A stretch of DNA of 64,000 nucleotides from Enterobacter dykesii (GTDB lineage Bacteria; Pseudomonadota; Gammaproteobacteria; Enterobacterales; Enterobacteriaceae), in the NCBI RefSeq assembly GCF_008364625.2, contig NZ_CP126604.1, positions 1,054,001-1,118,000 on the forward strand, given 5' to 3'. The position numbers were made by a program, and so were the translations under genes. Shown in pieces: positions 17,893 to 27,665 of this stretch. The number at the start of each line of letters is the position of its first letter. Positions within the stretch are counted from its first letter, which is position 1. Under the pieces are notes generated by a model. It was not told the DNA's origin, ran no database searches, and saw nothing but the letters and a program-made list of their open reading frames with translations.

Positions 17893-19517
17893 GTGCATTC
17901 AGAATGAAGCCGTTGATCATCGCTCTGCCGATGGTATTTGGCTGTTCGATTGCTCTGCAGGTTCAGGCGAGTGATACAACGGCTGCGGTAAAGTCTCTCG
18001 ATTCGATAGCTTCGCAATCTAGTGAAATACCTTCCTTATTACTGGAGAAAAATGTCACGCTTCCTGAACCTGTTGTTTCTGCACAGGAGTCACGAGCAAC
18101 ATCTGTACCTAAAAGTGCCCGCTATCGTTTGCAGACCTCGCAGGCACAGGCGGATGCGTTGAATGCCCAGATAGCGACGATGAAGGCAGCGCAAGAGAAA
18201 AAGATAGCAGAGTTGACCCGACAAATTTTGCAGGCTCAGGAGAGCGCGTCTAAATCGGGCGAAGCCCAGCAGCAATTAAAAGAGATGCAGAAGCAGCTTG
18301 CTGATATGCAGACGAAGTGGCAAAACGCTACACAGCAACTGGAAAACGCTAATAAACGGATTGCTGAGCTGTCAGCGGGGCGTCTGGATGATGGGCAGGA
18401 AGTCGAGCAGTTGAAACAGTCTTTGACAGACACTCAGAGTCAAAATGTTGAGCTAACGAAGAAGATTACTGCACTGTCAGCGTTGCAGGATACTAAAGCA
18501 GTGGAACTTGCCACGGCGAAAAAAGCATTAGCGGACAGTGATGTAAAGCGTGCTGATGCGGAGAAAAAGTGGCAAAGCGCTTCTCAACAACTTGAAATGG
18601 CGAACAAGCGAGTGGTGGAAATGAATGCCAGCCACCTTGAGGACAGCCAGCAAGTCATAAATCTGAAGCAATCATTAACAGAGACTCAGAAGCAGGCTGT
18701 GGAACTAACCAAAAAAATGACCGCGCTTAACGAACAACAGAATGCTAAAACCACTGAACTCGCGGCGGCAAATAAAGCGTTAACCGAGAATGAGGCGAAG
18801 CGAGCGGCGTTAGAGAAAAAATGGCAAGAAGCAAATAGCAAACTGGAAAGTCAGAGCAAGCAACTCGCTACTCTGCATACGGAGCCTGAGACTCCCGTCC
18901 CCACCAGTAAAGACGATATCCGCGCTTACGCCCTCGGTGCATTTTGGGGCCACGACGTGCTGAGTGCGATGAAAAAAGTGGAAAGTGACGGCTTTACCCT
19001 TTCTCAGCCACAGGTCATCAGTGGTGTCATGGATATGATGCGAGGGAAATTTAAAATCCCTCAGGAACAAATGTTGGCCGAATTAAAAGATATGGATACC
19101 AGCGTTATGGCCAAATCATCGCAACCTTCCACCTCTGAAGATGAGGGCAAAAAGTTCATCGCCGCCTACAGTAAGAAACCAGGCGTGAAGCGTGCTGATA
19201 TGGGGTATTACTACCGTATAACAGAAAAGGGGCGCGGGGAAATTAAGAATTCTGATATCGTTGCCATTGCGGTAACAGAGAGCTTGTCGAATGGTAAGGT
19301 CATTAAAGATATGAATAAATTAGGCAAAGTGCTGGTGCTTCCGCTGGAAAAGTTCCCGCCTCTGTTTAAAACTGCAATTAGCAAATTGAGCAATAAAGGC
19401 ACACTACAAATGGTTGTGCCACCCGAGCTGGCTTATGGCAACGCTGGCAGCCCGCCGAATATTCCGCCTAATTCTACGATGATCTATGACGTGAAAATTG
19501 TTAACGTTACCCACTAA
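17889..19517 (+). CDS. Periplasmic coiled-coil protein with C-terminal FKBP (Mip/FkpA-like) domain
   Basis: A 542-residue exported protein. Signal peptide (start at Met1 or Met6, cleavage after VQA at about 27), a low-complexity segment to about 80, a long coiled coil (about 80-330), an FKBP_N-like dimerisation region (about 341-435) and an FKBP_C domain (about 450-540, with PPELAYG and IPPNST). Inside the coil, residues 143-226 and 227-310 are two 84-residue repeats, exactly twelve heptads each, and a third begins at 311. FKBP residues normally lining the proline pocket are changed: the YKG tyrosine is Val462, the FD pair is Ile472-Lys473 and the pocket Trp is Leu492; only the LAYG tyrosine (516) is kept. 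Prolyl isomerase activity is therefore doubtful. Role unknown; a periplasmic spacer or chaperone is one possibility. Confidence 0.85.
   Translation: MSAFRMKPLIIALPMVFGCSIALQVQASDTTAAVKSLDSIASQSSEIPSLLLEKNVTLPEPVVSAQESRATSVPKSARYRLQTSQAQADALNAQIATMKAAQEKKIAELTRQILQAQESASKSGEAQQQLKEMQKQLADMQTKWQNATQQLENANKRIAELSAGRLDDGQEVEQLKQSLTDTQSQNVELTKKITALSALQDTKAVELATAKKALADSDVKRADAEKKWQSASQQLEMANKRVVEMNASHLEDSQQVINLKQSLTETQKQAVELTKKMTALNEQQNAKTTELAAANKALTENEAKRAALEKKWQEANSKLESQSKQLATLHTEPETPVPTSKDDIRAYALGAFWGHDVLSAMKKVESDGFTLSQPQVISGVMDMMRGKFKIPQEQMLAELKDMDTSVMAKSSQPSTSEDEGKKFIAAYSKKPGVKRADMGYYYRITEKGRGEIKNSDIVAIAVTESLSNGKVIKDMNKLGKVLVLPLEKFPPLFKTAISKLSNKGTLQMVVPPELAYGNAGSPPNIPPNSTMIYDVKIVNVTH
18315..18818 (+). 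repeat. Two tandem 252-bp coding repeats (12-heptad coiled-coil units)
   Basis: Unit 1 is 18315-18566 and unit 2 is 18567-18818. Both translate to 84 residues starting KWQ and ending (A)EK or LEK, sharing QQLE, ANKR, LKQSLT, VELTKK, TAL and KAL blocks at identical positions. A partial third unit follows. No gap is needed to align the units. Confidence 0.9.
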
Positions 19518-19523
19518 CAACTG

Positions 19524-19555
19524 CGGCGCCAGACATGTACTGGCGCCGTTTTTTT
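19524..19555 (+). terminator. Rho-independent terminator of the lipoprotein/FKBP operon
   Basis: Nine-base arms cggcgccag (19524-19532) and ctggcgccg (19540-19548) followed by seven T residues, seven bases after the stop. Confidence 0.92.
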
Positions 19556-19578
19556 AGGCCGATTTCCGTGCGACAAGT

Positions 19579-19791
19579 TCAGGCGGTGATTGTAATGCTC
19601 TTTCCTTCAAAGCTCACGGTCTGACCCGCGACAATCTTGCAGCGCTTGCGGGTTTCCACCGCACCGTCGACTTTCACTCGCCCGTCGGCGATAACGATTT
19701 TGGCCTGCGCACCGCTTTCGCTCCAGCCTTCCAACTTGAGCAGATCGCACAGCTCAACGTGCGGGTGTTTACCTAATGAAAAAGTCGCCAT
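19579..19791 (-). CDS. ybcJ: S4-domain RNA-binding protein YbcJ
   Basis: A 70-residue protein that is nearly all S4-like fold, with KLEGWSESGAQAKIVIADGRVKVDG as the RNA-binding loop region (residues 19 onward). Nearly identical to E. coli YbcJ. Its start lies one base from the folD stop, so it is the second gene of a folD-ybcJ operon. Likely binds structured RNA; target unknown. Confidence 0.95.
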   Translation of the reverse strand: MATFSLGKHPHVELCDLLKLEGWSESGAQAKIVIADGRVKVDGAVETRKRCKIVAGQTVSFEGKSITITA

Positions 19792-19792
19792 C

Positions 19793-20659
19793 TTACGCGT
19801 CCTCTACGTCGTGATATTCTTCGCACGCCTGCAAAGTATTCTGAATCAGCGTTGCTACGGTCATCGGGCCTACGCCGCCCGGTACGGGGGTAATGTAAGA
19901 CGCGCGCGCAGCGGCATCTTCGTACACCACGTCGCCGACCACTTTGCCGTTTTCCAGACGGTTAATCCCGACGTCCACGACAATCGCGCCCTCTTTGATC
20001 CACTCGCCCGGAATAAAGCCCGGCTTGCCGACCGCGACGATCAGCAGATCGGCGTTCTCGACGTGGTGACGCAGGTTTTTGGTGAAGCGGTGGGTCACGG
20101 TGGTGGTGCAGCCTGCCAGCAGCAGCTCCATGCTCATCGGGCGGCCCACGATGTTGGAGGCACCGATAACCACGGCATTCAGACCGTAGGTGTCGATGTT
20201 ATAGCGCTCCAGCAGCGTCACAATGCCGCGCGGCGTGCACGGGCGCAGACGCGGCGCGCGCTGGCACAGGCGGCCAACATTGTACGGATGGAAACCGTCC
20301 ACGTCTTTATCCGGTGCGATACGCTCCAGCACCTTCACGTTGTCGATACCCGCCGGCAGCGGCAGTTGAACCAGAATACCGTCGATCTCTTTGTCGGCAT
20401 TCAGGGTGTCAATAAGTTCCAGCAGCTCTGCTTCGCTGGTGGTTTCCGGCAAATCGTAAGAGCGGGAGACGAAGCCCACCTCTTCACACGCTTTGCGCTT
20501 GCTGCCGACATAAATTTGCGATGCCGGGTTGCTGCCAACCAGCACAACGGCCAGCCCGGGGGCGCGTTTTCCGGCAGCTTTACGCGCCTTCACTTTTTCC
20601 GCGACCTCAGAGCGCACCTGCTGCGCAATCGTTTTACCGTCAATAATCTTTGCTGCCAT
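19793..20659 (-). CDS. folD: Bifunctional methylene-THF dehydrogenase / cyclohydrolase FolD
   Basis: FolD interconverts 5,10-methylene-THF, methenyl-THF and 10-formyl-THF in one-carbon metabolism using NADP. The 288-residue protein has the substrate motif [16 protein letters not shown] (catalytic Lys in YVxxK at about 54), the QLPLP block at about 98 and the cofactor motif [11 protein letters not shown] at about 164. It is divergent from the fim cluster across 310 bases. Confidence 0.97.
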   Translation of the reverse strand: MAAKIIDGKTIAQQVRSEVAEKVKARKAAGKRAPGLAVVLVGSNPASQIYVGSKRKACEEVGFVSRSYDLPETTSEAELLELIDTLNADKEIDGILVQLPLPAGIDNVKVLERIAPDKDVDGFHPYNVGRLCQRAPRLRPCTPRGIVTLLERYNIDTYGLNAVVIGASNIVGRPMSMELLLAGCTTTVTHRFTKNLRHHVENADLLIVAVGKPGFIPGEWIKEGAIVVDVGINRLENGKVVGDVVYEDAAARASYITPVPGGVGPMTVATLIQNTLQACEEYHDVEDA

Positions 20660-20969
20660 CAGAGAGAAGATTCCGTCTGTAACGTTTGAAAGGGGGGATG
20701 GCGTGTATTTTGTCAGAAGCGAGCGTCGCTGTCAGTCACCCTTTACGCGTTTTTATCAGTGAGACGCAAAAACCCTTCTTAGGGGATGGTCAATTTCTTA
20801 GGCGGGATTAGGATGTGACCTGGCGAAATGGCAGCGTTTTGACATATTTAAAAAACGCGTCCTGAGCTACTTTGTCTCCTCCGAAATAAGCTTTCAATTC
20901 ATCAATTGAACGTATTTCTTATTCCCGATTATTCGCGGGAAGGGTTATTTACATTTTAAAGGAATAGAC
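20660..20969 (+). promoter_or_regulatory. fimA promoter region
   Basis: This 310-base gap separates folD from fimA and must carry the fim promoter. It is AT-rich toward fimA. Two inverted repeats are visible: ttcaatt/aattgaa (20893-20899 and 20904-20910) and ttcccg/cgggaa (20922-20927 and 20936-20941). No pair of long inverted repeats of the E. coli fimS type bounds the promoter, and no fimB/fimE recombinase gene is near, so phase inversion is not supported. The first repeat is a candidate FimZ site by position only. Confidence 0.5.
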
Positions 20970-21533
20970 ATGAAACTCAGCAACATTGCTTCTACTGTTA
21001 TTGCTACTTTGGCCCTGGTTGCAGGTGCCGCAAATGCAGCAGATCCGGCTGCGCCGGTTTCCGTTAATGGCGGTACCGTACATTTCAAAGGTGAGCTGGT
21101 GAATGCGGCTTGTTCAGTAAATACGGATTCTTCCGAGCAGACCGTTAATCTGGGCCAGTATCGTACCGCGAAATTTACCAAAGTGGGCGACACCACCTCT
21201 AATATTCCATTCAACATTGAACTGAATGATTGCGATCCGCTGGTGGCCAAAACCGCAGCCGTTGCGTTCACCGGTCAGATCGACCCAACCGACAAAACCC
21301 TGCTGGCCGTGACCTCCGGTAACAACGACAACACCGCGAAAGGCGTGGGTATCGAAATCCTCGACAGCAAATCCAGCGTTCTGACCCCAGACGGCGCGAC
21401 CTTCTCTGCTGCGCAGACGCTGATCGAAGGGACCAACACCCTGAAGTTCACCGCGCGTTACAAGTCAACGGCTGCCACCACTGAGCCAGGCAAGGCGAAC
21501 GCTGACGCCACCTTCGTAATGAAATACGAGTAA
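20970..21533 (+). CDS. fimA: Type 1 fimbria major subunit FimA
   Basis: A 187-residue pilin with signal peptide (cleavage after ANA), the paired pilin cysteines (NAACSV and NDCDP) and a C-terminal beta-strand ending in FVMKYE with penultimate tyrosine, as chaperone-usher subunits require. It follows Salmonella FimA closely from memory. First gene of fimAICDHF; the 68-base gap to fimI is the largest within the early operon and may allow differential expression of the abundant subunit. Confidence 0.93.
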   Translation: MKLSNIASTVIATLALVAGAANAADPAAPVSVNGGTVHFKGELVNAACSVNTDSSEQTVNLGQYRTAKFTKVGDTTSNIPFNIELNDCDPLVAKTAAVAFTGQIDPTDKTLLAVTSGNNDNTAKGVGIEILDSKSSVLTPDGATFSAAQTLIEGTNTLKFTARYKSTAATTEPGKANADATFVMKYE

Positions 21534-21601
21534 TTCCTCCGCACAGGGATGTTCAGGCCTCACGGACGAGGCCCGTCATACGCAAATGCCAGGAACGAAG
21601 G

Positions 21602-22147
21602 ATGACAAGGACTGGAACACTACTGCTGTTAACCCTTGCGATGGCTTGCCCGGCATCGGCGCATACCGTGGTGATCGAAGGTGGGAAGGTTCATCTCAGA
21701 GGTGAACTGGTGAACGGCGGCTGCGCCGTGGCGCCCGACAGCCAGAATATGCGCATCGACATGGGGCAGTACCGAACCAATTCATTTTCCGGCGTGGGTA
21801 GTTTTTCCACGGTTAACGTGCCTTTTACCGTGCGGCTGCTGGACTGCAGCGTTGATGTTTCGCGCACCGTGGGGATCCAGTTTCAGGGCGTGACGCCCGC
21901 AGAAGATCCGCAGGTATTTCTGGCGACATCGCGGCCGGGGGAAACGCCCGTCAGCAGCGGCGTGGGGCTGGCGCTCTTTGACGAACAGCAGCGTCAGATT
22001 ATCCCAAACGCCACGGCCGTCAGCTGGCTGCCGATCGATACCCGCGAGCTCGCGTTCCATTTTAGCGCCCGCTATCGGGCTATTTCCGAACACCTCGAGC
22101 CAGGCAAAATTCAGTCGGATGTCTGGTTTACGTTGATTTATCCATAA
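21602..22147 (+). CDS. fimI: Fimbrial subunit FimI
   Basis: A 181-residue pilin-like protein with signal peptide (cleavage after SAHT or nearby), two cysteines (GGCAV and LDCSV) and a terminal donor-strand motif WFTLIYP. In type 1 systems FimI acts at the base or terminates the rod. It lies between fimA and fimC as in Salmonella and E. coli. Confidence 0.88.
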   Translation: MTRTGTLLLLTLAMACPASAHTVVIEGGKVHLRGELVNGGCAVAPDSQNMRIDMGQYRTNSFSGVGSFSTVNVPFTVRLLDCSVDVSRTVGIQFQGVTPAEDPQVFLATSRPGETPVSSGVGLALFDEQQRQIIPNATAVSWLPIDTRELAFHFSARYRAISEHLEPGKIQSDVWFTLIYP

Positions 22148-22181
22148 CACCTGCGAACACATTATTAAAGGTACGGTTGTG

Positions 22182-22874
22182 ATGAATACCCTAATTAAAC
22201 CAGGACTTTTTTTATCGTTTATTTTGATGATGGTTTCTGCCTGCGCAAATGCTTCCGGCGGTATTGCTCTGGGGGCCACGCGCGTTATTTATCCCGCAGA
22301 GGCGAAGCAAACGTCGCTGGCGATCACCAACAGCAACAAACAGGAACGCTATTTAATTAACGCGTGGATCGAAAATGCGAGCGGGCAAAAAGAAAAAACC
22401 TTTGCCGTCACTCCGCCCCTGTTTGTTAGCGAGCCGAACAGTGAAAACACGCTGCGTATTATTTATGCCGGACCGGCACTGCCTGCCGATCGCGAATCGC
22501 TCTTTTACATGAACGTGAAGGCGATCCCGTCGGTGAACAAAGCGAAAACGGAAAACAATAACGTGCTGCAGCTGGCGATCCTCTCACGCATCAAGCTGTT
22601 TGTGCGCCCGAACAACCTGGCGATGCAGCCGGAAGAGGCGCTTTCCCAGCTGCGGTTTGAGCGCGCGGGCAACCATCTCAAAGTCAGCAACGCTTCCCCG
22701 TATTACATCACCCTCGTCAATCTGAAGCTGGGCGGGCAGCAGCTGGATAACCTGATGGTTGCGCCGAAAAGCTCTGCTCAGCAGGTGCTGCCAGCCGGTG
22801 CCAGCGGCACGCTTTCCTGGCAGAGCGTGAATGACTACGGTGCCATTACTCCGGCGCGTAGCGTCAACCTGTGA
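22182..22874 (+). CDS. fimC: Periplasmic fimbrial chaperone FimC
   Basis: A 230-residue two-domain immunoglobulin-fold chaperone that caps pilins and delivers them to the usher. Signal peptide ends near ANA; the subunit-binding motif [13 protein letters not shown] contains the conserved Arg, and [13 protein letters not shown] is the G1 strand and Lys site. The ATG at 22182 is preferred over the GTG three bases before it. The stop overlaps the GTG of fimD. Confidence 0.94.
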   Translation: MNTLIKPGLFLSFILMMVSACANASGGIALGATRVIYPAEAKQTSLAITNSNKQERYLINAWIENASGQKEKTFAVTPPLFVSEPNSENTLRIIYAGPALPADRESLFYMNVKAIPSVNKAKTENNNVLQLAILSRIKLFVRPNNLAMQPEEALSQLRFERAGNHLKVSNASPYYITLVNLKLGGQQLDNLMVAPKSSAQQVLPAGASGTLSWQSVNDYGAITPARSVNL

Positions 22875-25450
22875 GCAGAGTCAGGGCGATGAAAAACCAC
22901 CAGAGACGTTACTGCCCGGTTGCGCTGGCGCTGATGGCTGCGCTCTGGCCGCAGGCTGGCTGGAGCGAAAGTTATTTCAACCCGGCCTTCTTGTCCGACG
23001 ACACCGCCAGCGTGGCGGATTTGTCGCGTTTTGAACAAGGACACCAGCAGGCACCCGGCGTTTATCGCGTAGATATCTGGCGTAACGATGAGTTTATCGG
23101 TACCCAGGACGTGCGTTTTGAGCAGGCCGAGAACACGCCGCCGGTGGCGGGCGGTTTGTCGGCGTGCATTACGCGCGCGATGCTGGATCGCTTTGGCGTC
23201 AACGTCGCGGCGTTTCCCGAGCTGGCTAAGGTGCAGGGCGATACCTGCGTTCCGTTGACCACGGCCATACCCGGCAGCGAAACGGTATTCAACTTTGCCT
23301 CTCAGCGTCTGGACGTCAGCCTGCCGCAGGTGGCGTTGCAAAACAGCGCCCGGGGCTACATTCCGCCTGAACAGTGGGATGAAGGCATTCCCGCCGCGCT
23401 GGTGAACTACAGCTTCACCGGTAACCGGGGAAGCGAAGACGACAGCTATTATCTGAACCTGCAGAGCGGGCTGAACTATGGCGCCTGGCGTTTACGTAAC
23501 AACGGCGCATGGCGGTACACGCAGAATAACGGGCAGCGGCACAGCGAGTGGCAGAATATTGGCACCTGGGCTCAGCGCACCGTCATCCCGCTTAAAAGCG
23601 AACTGGTGCTGGGCGACAGCAATACCGGGAATGACGTCTTCGACAGCATGGGGTTCCGCGGCGGGCGGCTCTTCTCGTCTGACAGCATGTACCCGGACAG
23701 CCTGCAGGGCTACGCGCCGACCGTGCGCGGGATCGCCCGTACGCCTGCCAAAGTGGTGGTTCGCCAGAACGGCTACGTTATCTATCAAAGCTATGTCCAG
23801 CCGGGCGCATTTGCGATTACCGATCTTAACCCGACCTCCTCAAGCGGTGACCTTGAAGTCACGGTCGAAGAGAAAGACGGCACCCAGCAGCGCTATACCG
23901 TGCCGTACTCCACCGTCCCGCTTCTGCAGCGTGAAGGGCGCTGGAAGTATGACCTCGTTGCGGGGGATTACCGCAGCGGTAACAGCGATCAGGATACGCC
24001 GTTCTTCACCCAGGGCACCCTGATTACCGGCCTTGCCAACGGCTTTACGCTCTACGGCGGGACGCAGCTGGCGTCACGCTATACCGCGGTGGCCGTCGGG
24101 GCCGGGAAAAACCTGGGCGACTGGGGCGCGGTCTCGCTCGATATCACCCACGCCCGCAGCCAGCTCGCGGACGACAGCAAGCATGAAGGGCAGTCTTTGC
24201 GCTTCCTCTACGCAAAATCCCTTAACGGCTTCGGCACCAACTTCCAGCTGCTGGGCTACCGCTACTCCACAAAAGGGTTTTACACCCTCGACGATGTCGC
24301 CTGGCGCTCAATGGAGGGCTATCAGTATGCCGATAGCCAGAACGATAACGATGTGCCGGACGTGCAGAGTTATCACAACCTGACGTGGAATAAAAAAGGC
24401 CGCTTCCAGCTCAACGTTTCTCAGTCGCTGGGGGACTACGGCTCGGTCTATATCTCCGGTAGCGAGCAAACCTACTGGGGAACGGACGAGACTAACCTCT
24501 GGTACCAGCTGGGCTACGCGGGGGGCGTGAAGGGGATCAACTACTCCGTCTCGTGGTCGTGGAATAAATCCGTGGGGATAGACGGCACCGATCGGATCGC
24601 GTCGTTTAACGTCTCCGTGCCGTTCAGCCTCTTTACCCGTCAGGGCTATCGCCGGGACAGCGCGATTGACCGCGCCTACGCTACGGCATCCGCCAGTCGA
24701 AACAGCGATGGCGACACAAGCTGGCAAACCGGCGTCAGCGGAACGCTGCTGGAGGATCGCAACCTGAACTACAGCGTGACCCAGGGACACGCCAGCACCA
24801 ACGGCGCAAGCGGAAGCGCTAGCGCCAACTGGCAGGCGACCTACGGCACGCTGGGGGTGGGCTACAACTATTCCCGCGACCAGCACGATCTCAACTGGCA
24901 GCTCTCCGGCGGGGTGGTCGGCCACGCCGACGGCGTGACCTTCAGCCAGCCGCTGGGCGACACCAACGTGCTGATCAAAGCGCCGGGGGCATCGGGCGTC
25001 AGTATTGAAAACCAGACCGGCGTGAAAACCGACTGGCGAGGCTACGCGGTGATGCCGTATGCCACCGTCTATCGCTACAACCGCGTGGCGCTGGATACCA
25101 ACACCATGAGCAACAACACCGATATCGAAAACAACGTGAGCAGCGTGGTGCCGACCAAAGGCGCGCTGGTACGCGCCAGCTTTGATACCCGCATTGGCGT
25201 GCGCGCCCTGCTGACGGTAACGCGCGGCAACCAGCCCGTGCCGTTCGGCGCGGTGGTGCGTGAGACCAAAAGCGGCGTCACCAGCATGGTGGGGGATGAC
25301 GGGCAAATTTACCTGAGTGGGCTGCCGCTGGAAGGTGAACTGCTAATCCAGTGGGGCGACGGGGCGCAGTCCCAGTGTCGCGCACCTTACAGCTTGTCTG
25401 AACAGAGCCTGCAACAGGCAATCACACTGAAGGGGATTCGCTGTGAATAA
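22871..25450 (+). CDS. fimD: Outer membrane usher FimD
   Basis: An 859-residue usher that secretes and assembles the fimbria. After a signal peptide (to GWSES) comes the N-terminal chaperone-binding domain (FNPAFLSDD, about 1-125 mature), the 24-strand barrel with an internal plug (about 210-310), and two C-terminal domains ending in a cysteine pair (SQCRAP and IRCE). A GTG at 22871 overlapping the fimC stop, or an ATG at 22889, may start translation; both keep the signal peptide. The stop overlaps fimH by eight bases. Confidence 0.94.
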   Translation: MSRVRAMKNHQRRYCPVALALMAALWPQAGWSESYFNPAFLSDDTASVADLSRFEQGHQQAPGVYRVDIWRNDEFIGTQDVRFEQAENTPPVAGGLSACITRAMLDRFGVNVAAFPELAKVQGDTCVPLTTAIPGSETVFNFASQRLDVSLPQVALQNSARGYIPPEQWDEGIPAALVNYSFTGNRGSEDDSYYLNLQSGLNYGAWRLRNNGAWRYTQNNGQRHSEWQNIGTWAQRTVIPLKSELVLGDSNTGNDVFDSMGFRGGRLFSSDSMYPDSLQGYAPTVRGIARTPAKVVVRQNGYVIYQSYVQPGAFAITDLNPTSSSGDLEVTVEEKDGTQQRYTVPYSTVPLLQREGRWKYDLVAGDYRSGNSDQDTPFFTQGTLITGLANGFTLYGGTQLASRYTAVAVGAGKNLGDWGAVSLDITHARSQLADDSKHEGQSLRFLYAKSLNGFGTNFQLLGYRYSTKGFYTLDDVAWRSMEGYQYADSQNDNDVPDVQSYHNLTWNKKGRFQLNVSQSLGDYGSVYISGSEQTYWGTDETNLWYQLGYAGGVKGINYSVSWSWNKSVGIDGTDRIASFNVSVPFSLFTRQGYRRDSAIDRAYATASASRNSDGDTSWQTGVSGTLLEDRNLNYSVTQGHASTNGASGSASANWQATYGTLGVGYNYSRDQHDLNWQLSGGVVGHADGVTFSQPLGDTNVLIKAPGASGVSIENQTGVKTDWRGYAVMPYATVYRYNRVALDTNTMSNNTDIENNVSSVVPTKGALVRASFDTRIGVRALLTVTRGNQPVPFGAVVRETKSGVTSMVGDDGQIYLSGLPLEGELLIQWGDGAQSQCRAPYSLSEQSLQQAITLKGIRCE

Positions 25451-26450
25451 AACCCATATCTTTGCCTTGTCGCTTCTGGCGTTACTGCCCGCGACAAACG
25501 CGTTAGCCACCGTGTGCGTCAATGAAAAAGGCGTGCCGACGGAGGTGCATTACGACCTGACGGATAAATTCAACAGCTCGAACAATCACATTGGGCAAGT
25601 GGTGACGCTCAACGAGAAGACGCAGTGGGTCGGGGTGAATGCCGTCTGCCCGAAGGGGACGACCGGAAATACCACCAAGCGCAGCTATGTCACCGATTAT
25701 CCGGTAACGGGAACGAGCGATGGCTATCAATATCTGAAGCTTAACGACTATCTGGACGGGGCGATGAAAATCACGGACAGCTATGCTGGTGCGTTTTATC
25801 CACCCAAAAGCTATATCCAGATGGGGAGCCATCCTAACGTTTCCAAAAACAAACCGTTTGGCGTTCAGGACTCCAGCCTGGTCTTCCGTCTTAAGGTTAC
25901 CCGGCGTTTTATCAACATGGTGGTGATCCCGCGTGCCACCATGTTCCGCGTTTACGTCACCACGACTTCTTCCGATCCGCTCACCACGCCGGTCTATACC
26001 ATTAGCTACAGCGGAACCATTCAGGTACCGCAAAGCTGCGCCATTAATGCCGGTAACGTGGTGGAGTTTGATTTCGGCGACATCGGCGCCTCTTTGTTCA
26101 GCAAAGCGGGCGTGGGTAACAAGCCGGAAGGCGTCTCATCGCAAAGCAAAACCATCGCCATCAAATGCACCAACGTGGAGGCGAACGCCATGCTGACGAT
26201 GCGCGTCGAGGCGGAAAAAGTCTCTGATAATGTGCTGGTGTCGGATAACCCGGACGTGGGGTTCATCATTGCCAACGAGAGCGGGGCGCCGCTGACGCCC
26301 AACAACCTGACGAGCAAAATTCCGTTCCGCCTTGACGACAGCGCGCAGGCGCAGGTGGGGATCCGGGTCTGGCCGGTGAGCGTGACGGGCAATAAGCCAG
26401 CGGAAGGGCGCTTCACCTCGCGCGGGTATTTGCGCGTGGATTACGACTAA
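25443..26450 (+). CDS. fimH: Fimbrial tip adhesin FimH (Salmonella type)
   Basis: A 335-residue two-domain adhesin, the same length as Salmonella FimH and clearly similar along its length ([63 protein letters not shown]). Signal peptide ends after LAT; the lectin domain runs to about 200 and the pilin domain after it. It differs strongly from E. coli FimH, so binding should be like the Salmonella protein (mannosylated glycans), which is inferred. Confidence 0.93.
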   Translation: MNKTHIFALSLLALLPATNALATVCVNEKGVPTEVHYDLTDKFNSSNNHIGQVVTLNEKTQWVGVNAVCPKGTTGNTTKRSYVTDYPVTGTSDGYQYLKLNDYLDGAMKITDSYAGAFYPPKSYIQMGSHPNVSKNKPFGVQDSSLVFRLKVTRRFINMVVIPRATMFRVYVTTTSSDPLTTPVYTISYSGTIQVPQSCAINAGNVVEFDFGDIGASLFSKAGVGNKPEGVSSQSKTIAIKCTNVEANAMLTMRVEAEKVSDNVLVSDNPDVGFIIANESGAPLTPNNLTSKIPFRLDDSAQAQVGIRVWPVSVTGNKPAEGRFTSRGYLRVDYD

Positions 26451-26459
26451 GGAGCCGAT

Positions 26460-26981
26460 ATGCGAAACGGGATCCGTTTTATCACCGTGGCGCTCTTTGC
26501 GCTTTGCACACAGGCTCAGGCGGACACCGCCCTGGGCGAGATTAACATTCGGCTTTACGGCAATATCGTCGATTTTACCTGCGTTGCCGAGGGCAGCGAC
26601 AGCGACAAGGCCGTCCCGCTGGGCACCTGGCCCACGAAACAGCTCAGCACCACCGGGAGCCGCACGCAGCCTATGCCGTTTACGCTGAAGCTGACCGGCT
26701 GCCCGCCGGGCGCGGCGTCCATTACGTTTTCGGGTAAAGCCGACGGGAGCAATAGCGGCCTGCTGGCGCTGAATGACGCCAGTACAGCAAGCCATGTCGC
26801 CGTTGAGATCAGGGATGCGGATAAAACGCGGCTGGCGCTTCAGCAGGCCAGCCAGCCGGTCTCGGTTGATGCGCAGGGAAATGCGATTCTGTCATTTTAT
26901 GCCAATTATATTGCCACTGCCGATAACCCTCAGCCCGGACGGGCCGATGCGGATGCCACCTTCATGATTAATTATAATTAG
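26460..26981 (+). CDS. fimF: Minor fimbrial subunit FimF
   Basis: A 173-residue pilin-like adaptor: signal peptide (to AQA), cysteines in DFTCVAEG and TGCPPG, and the donor-strand end FMINYN. It follows fimH by nine bases and ends the structural operon. It probably links the adhesin to the rod. Confidence 0.9.
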   Translation: MRNGIRFITVALFALCTQAQADTALGEINIRLYGNIVDFTCVAEGSDSDKAVPLGTWPTKQLSTTGSRTQPMPFTLKLTGCPPGAASITFSGKADGSNSGLLALNDASTASHVAVEIRDADKTRLALQQASQPVSVDAQGNAILSFYANYIATADNPQPGRADADATFMINYN

Positions 26982-26990
26982 CACTGACCG

Positions 26991-27024
26991 CACTCCCTGC
27001 AGCTCAGATAAGCTGCGGGGAGTG
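26991..27024. terminator. Long hairpin between convergent fimF and fimZ
   Basis: Arms cactccctgcagct (26991-27004) and agctgcggggagtg (27011-27024) pair over 14 bases with one G-T pair and a six-base loop. No long T-run is present on either side, yet its position between convergent stops argues for a bidirectional terminator or transcript stabiliser. Confidence 0.65.
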
Positions 27025-27032
27025 AATTCAGG

Positions 27033-27665
27033 TTATAGCAGCTCGTGGGCTTTAGCGTAATCAATTAATTCCACGATGCTTTGCACACCCAGCTTGGAAT
27101 AAATATTGGATTTGTGCGCGCTAATGGTCTTGTTGCTTAATAGTAGCTGTTCAGCAATTTCCTTGTTGGATAATCCATTCGCCAGATACCGTAATACCGT
27201 GACCTCGCGATTCGATAATGGCATATCGACAGCCATCCCTTTCCCTGACCCCAAATGGTTTATAAAGTTCAGGGTTTCCGACGGGAAAAAGGAATAGCCC
27301 ATCAGGATCATTTCTACGGCGTTGTAGATCTCACCCAAATCTTTTCGTTTACTGACGAAGCCATTTGCCCCGGCGCGAATAGCGCGACCCGCGTAAAATA
27401 ACTCTGATTTAGACGAGAGGAACAGAACCTTAATGTCTTTGTTTAAGTTTCTGATTCTCTTAAGTAAAGCGAAAGCATCCGTGCCCGTGAGTTCAATGTC
27501 AAGGATCACCAGATCGATAGGGTGATTGCGGATACAGTCAAGGACTTCATGGCTATCGCCAGACTTGAGCTTGACTGTGATATTCTTATTTTTCTGTAGC
27601 AGGACTTCTATCGACATTCTGACGATAGGATGTTCGTCCATAATGATAACGGATGCCGGTTTCAT
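27033..27665 (-). CDS. fimZ: Fimbrial response regulator FimZ
   Basis: A 210-residue NarL-type response regulator. The receiver domain (1-120) has the phosphoacceptor Asp in VILDIELTG and the conserved SSKSE and KRKD (Lys) positions; the LuxR helix-turn-helix (about 145-205) reads NREVTVLRYLANGLSNKEI. FimZ activates fimA in Salmonella and represses flhDC. Two rare AGA arginine codons occur at 27456-27458 and 27450-27452, which the tRNA-Arg(UCU) at 30196 would read. It is convergent with the structural operon and has a long AT-rich upstream region. Confidence 0.94.
   Translation of the reverse strand: MKPASVIIMDEHPIVRMSIEVLLQKNKNITVKLKSGDSHEVLDCIRNHPIDLVILDIELTGTDAFALLKRIRNLNKDIKVLFLSSKSELFYAGRAIRAGANGFVSKRKDLGEIYNAVEMILMGYSFFPSETLNFINHLGSGKGMAVDMPLSNREVTVLRYLANGLSNKEIAEQLLLSNKTISAHKSNIYSKLGVQSIVELIDYAKAHELL

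Noticed and set aside
20660-20969. Invertible fimA promoter
   Set aside because: No matching long inverted repeats bracket the region and no recombinase gene is linked.
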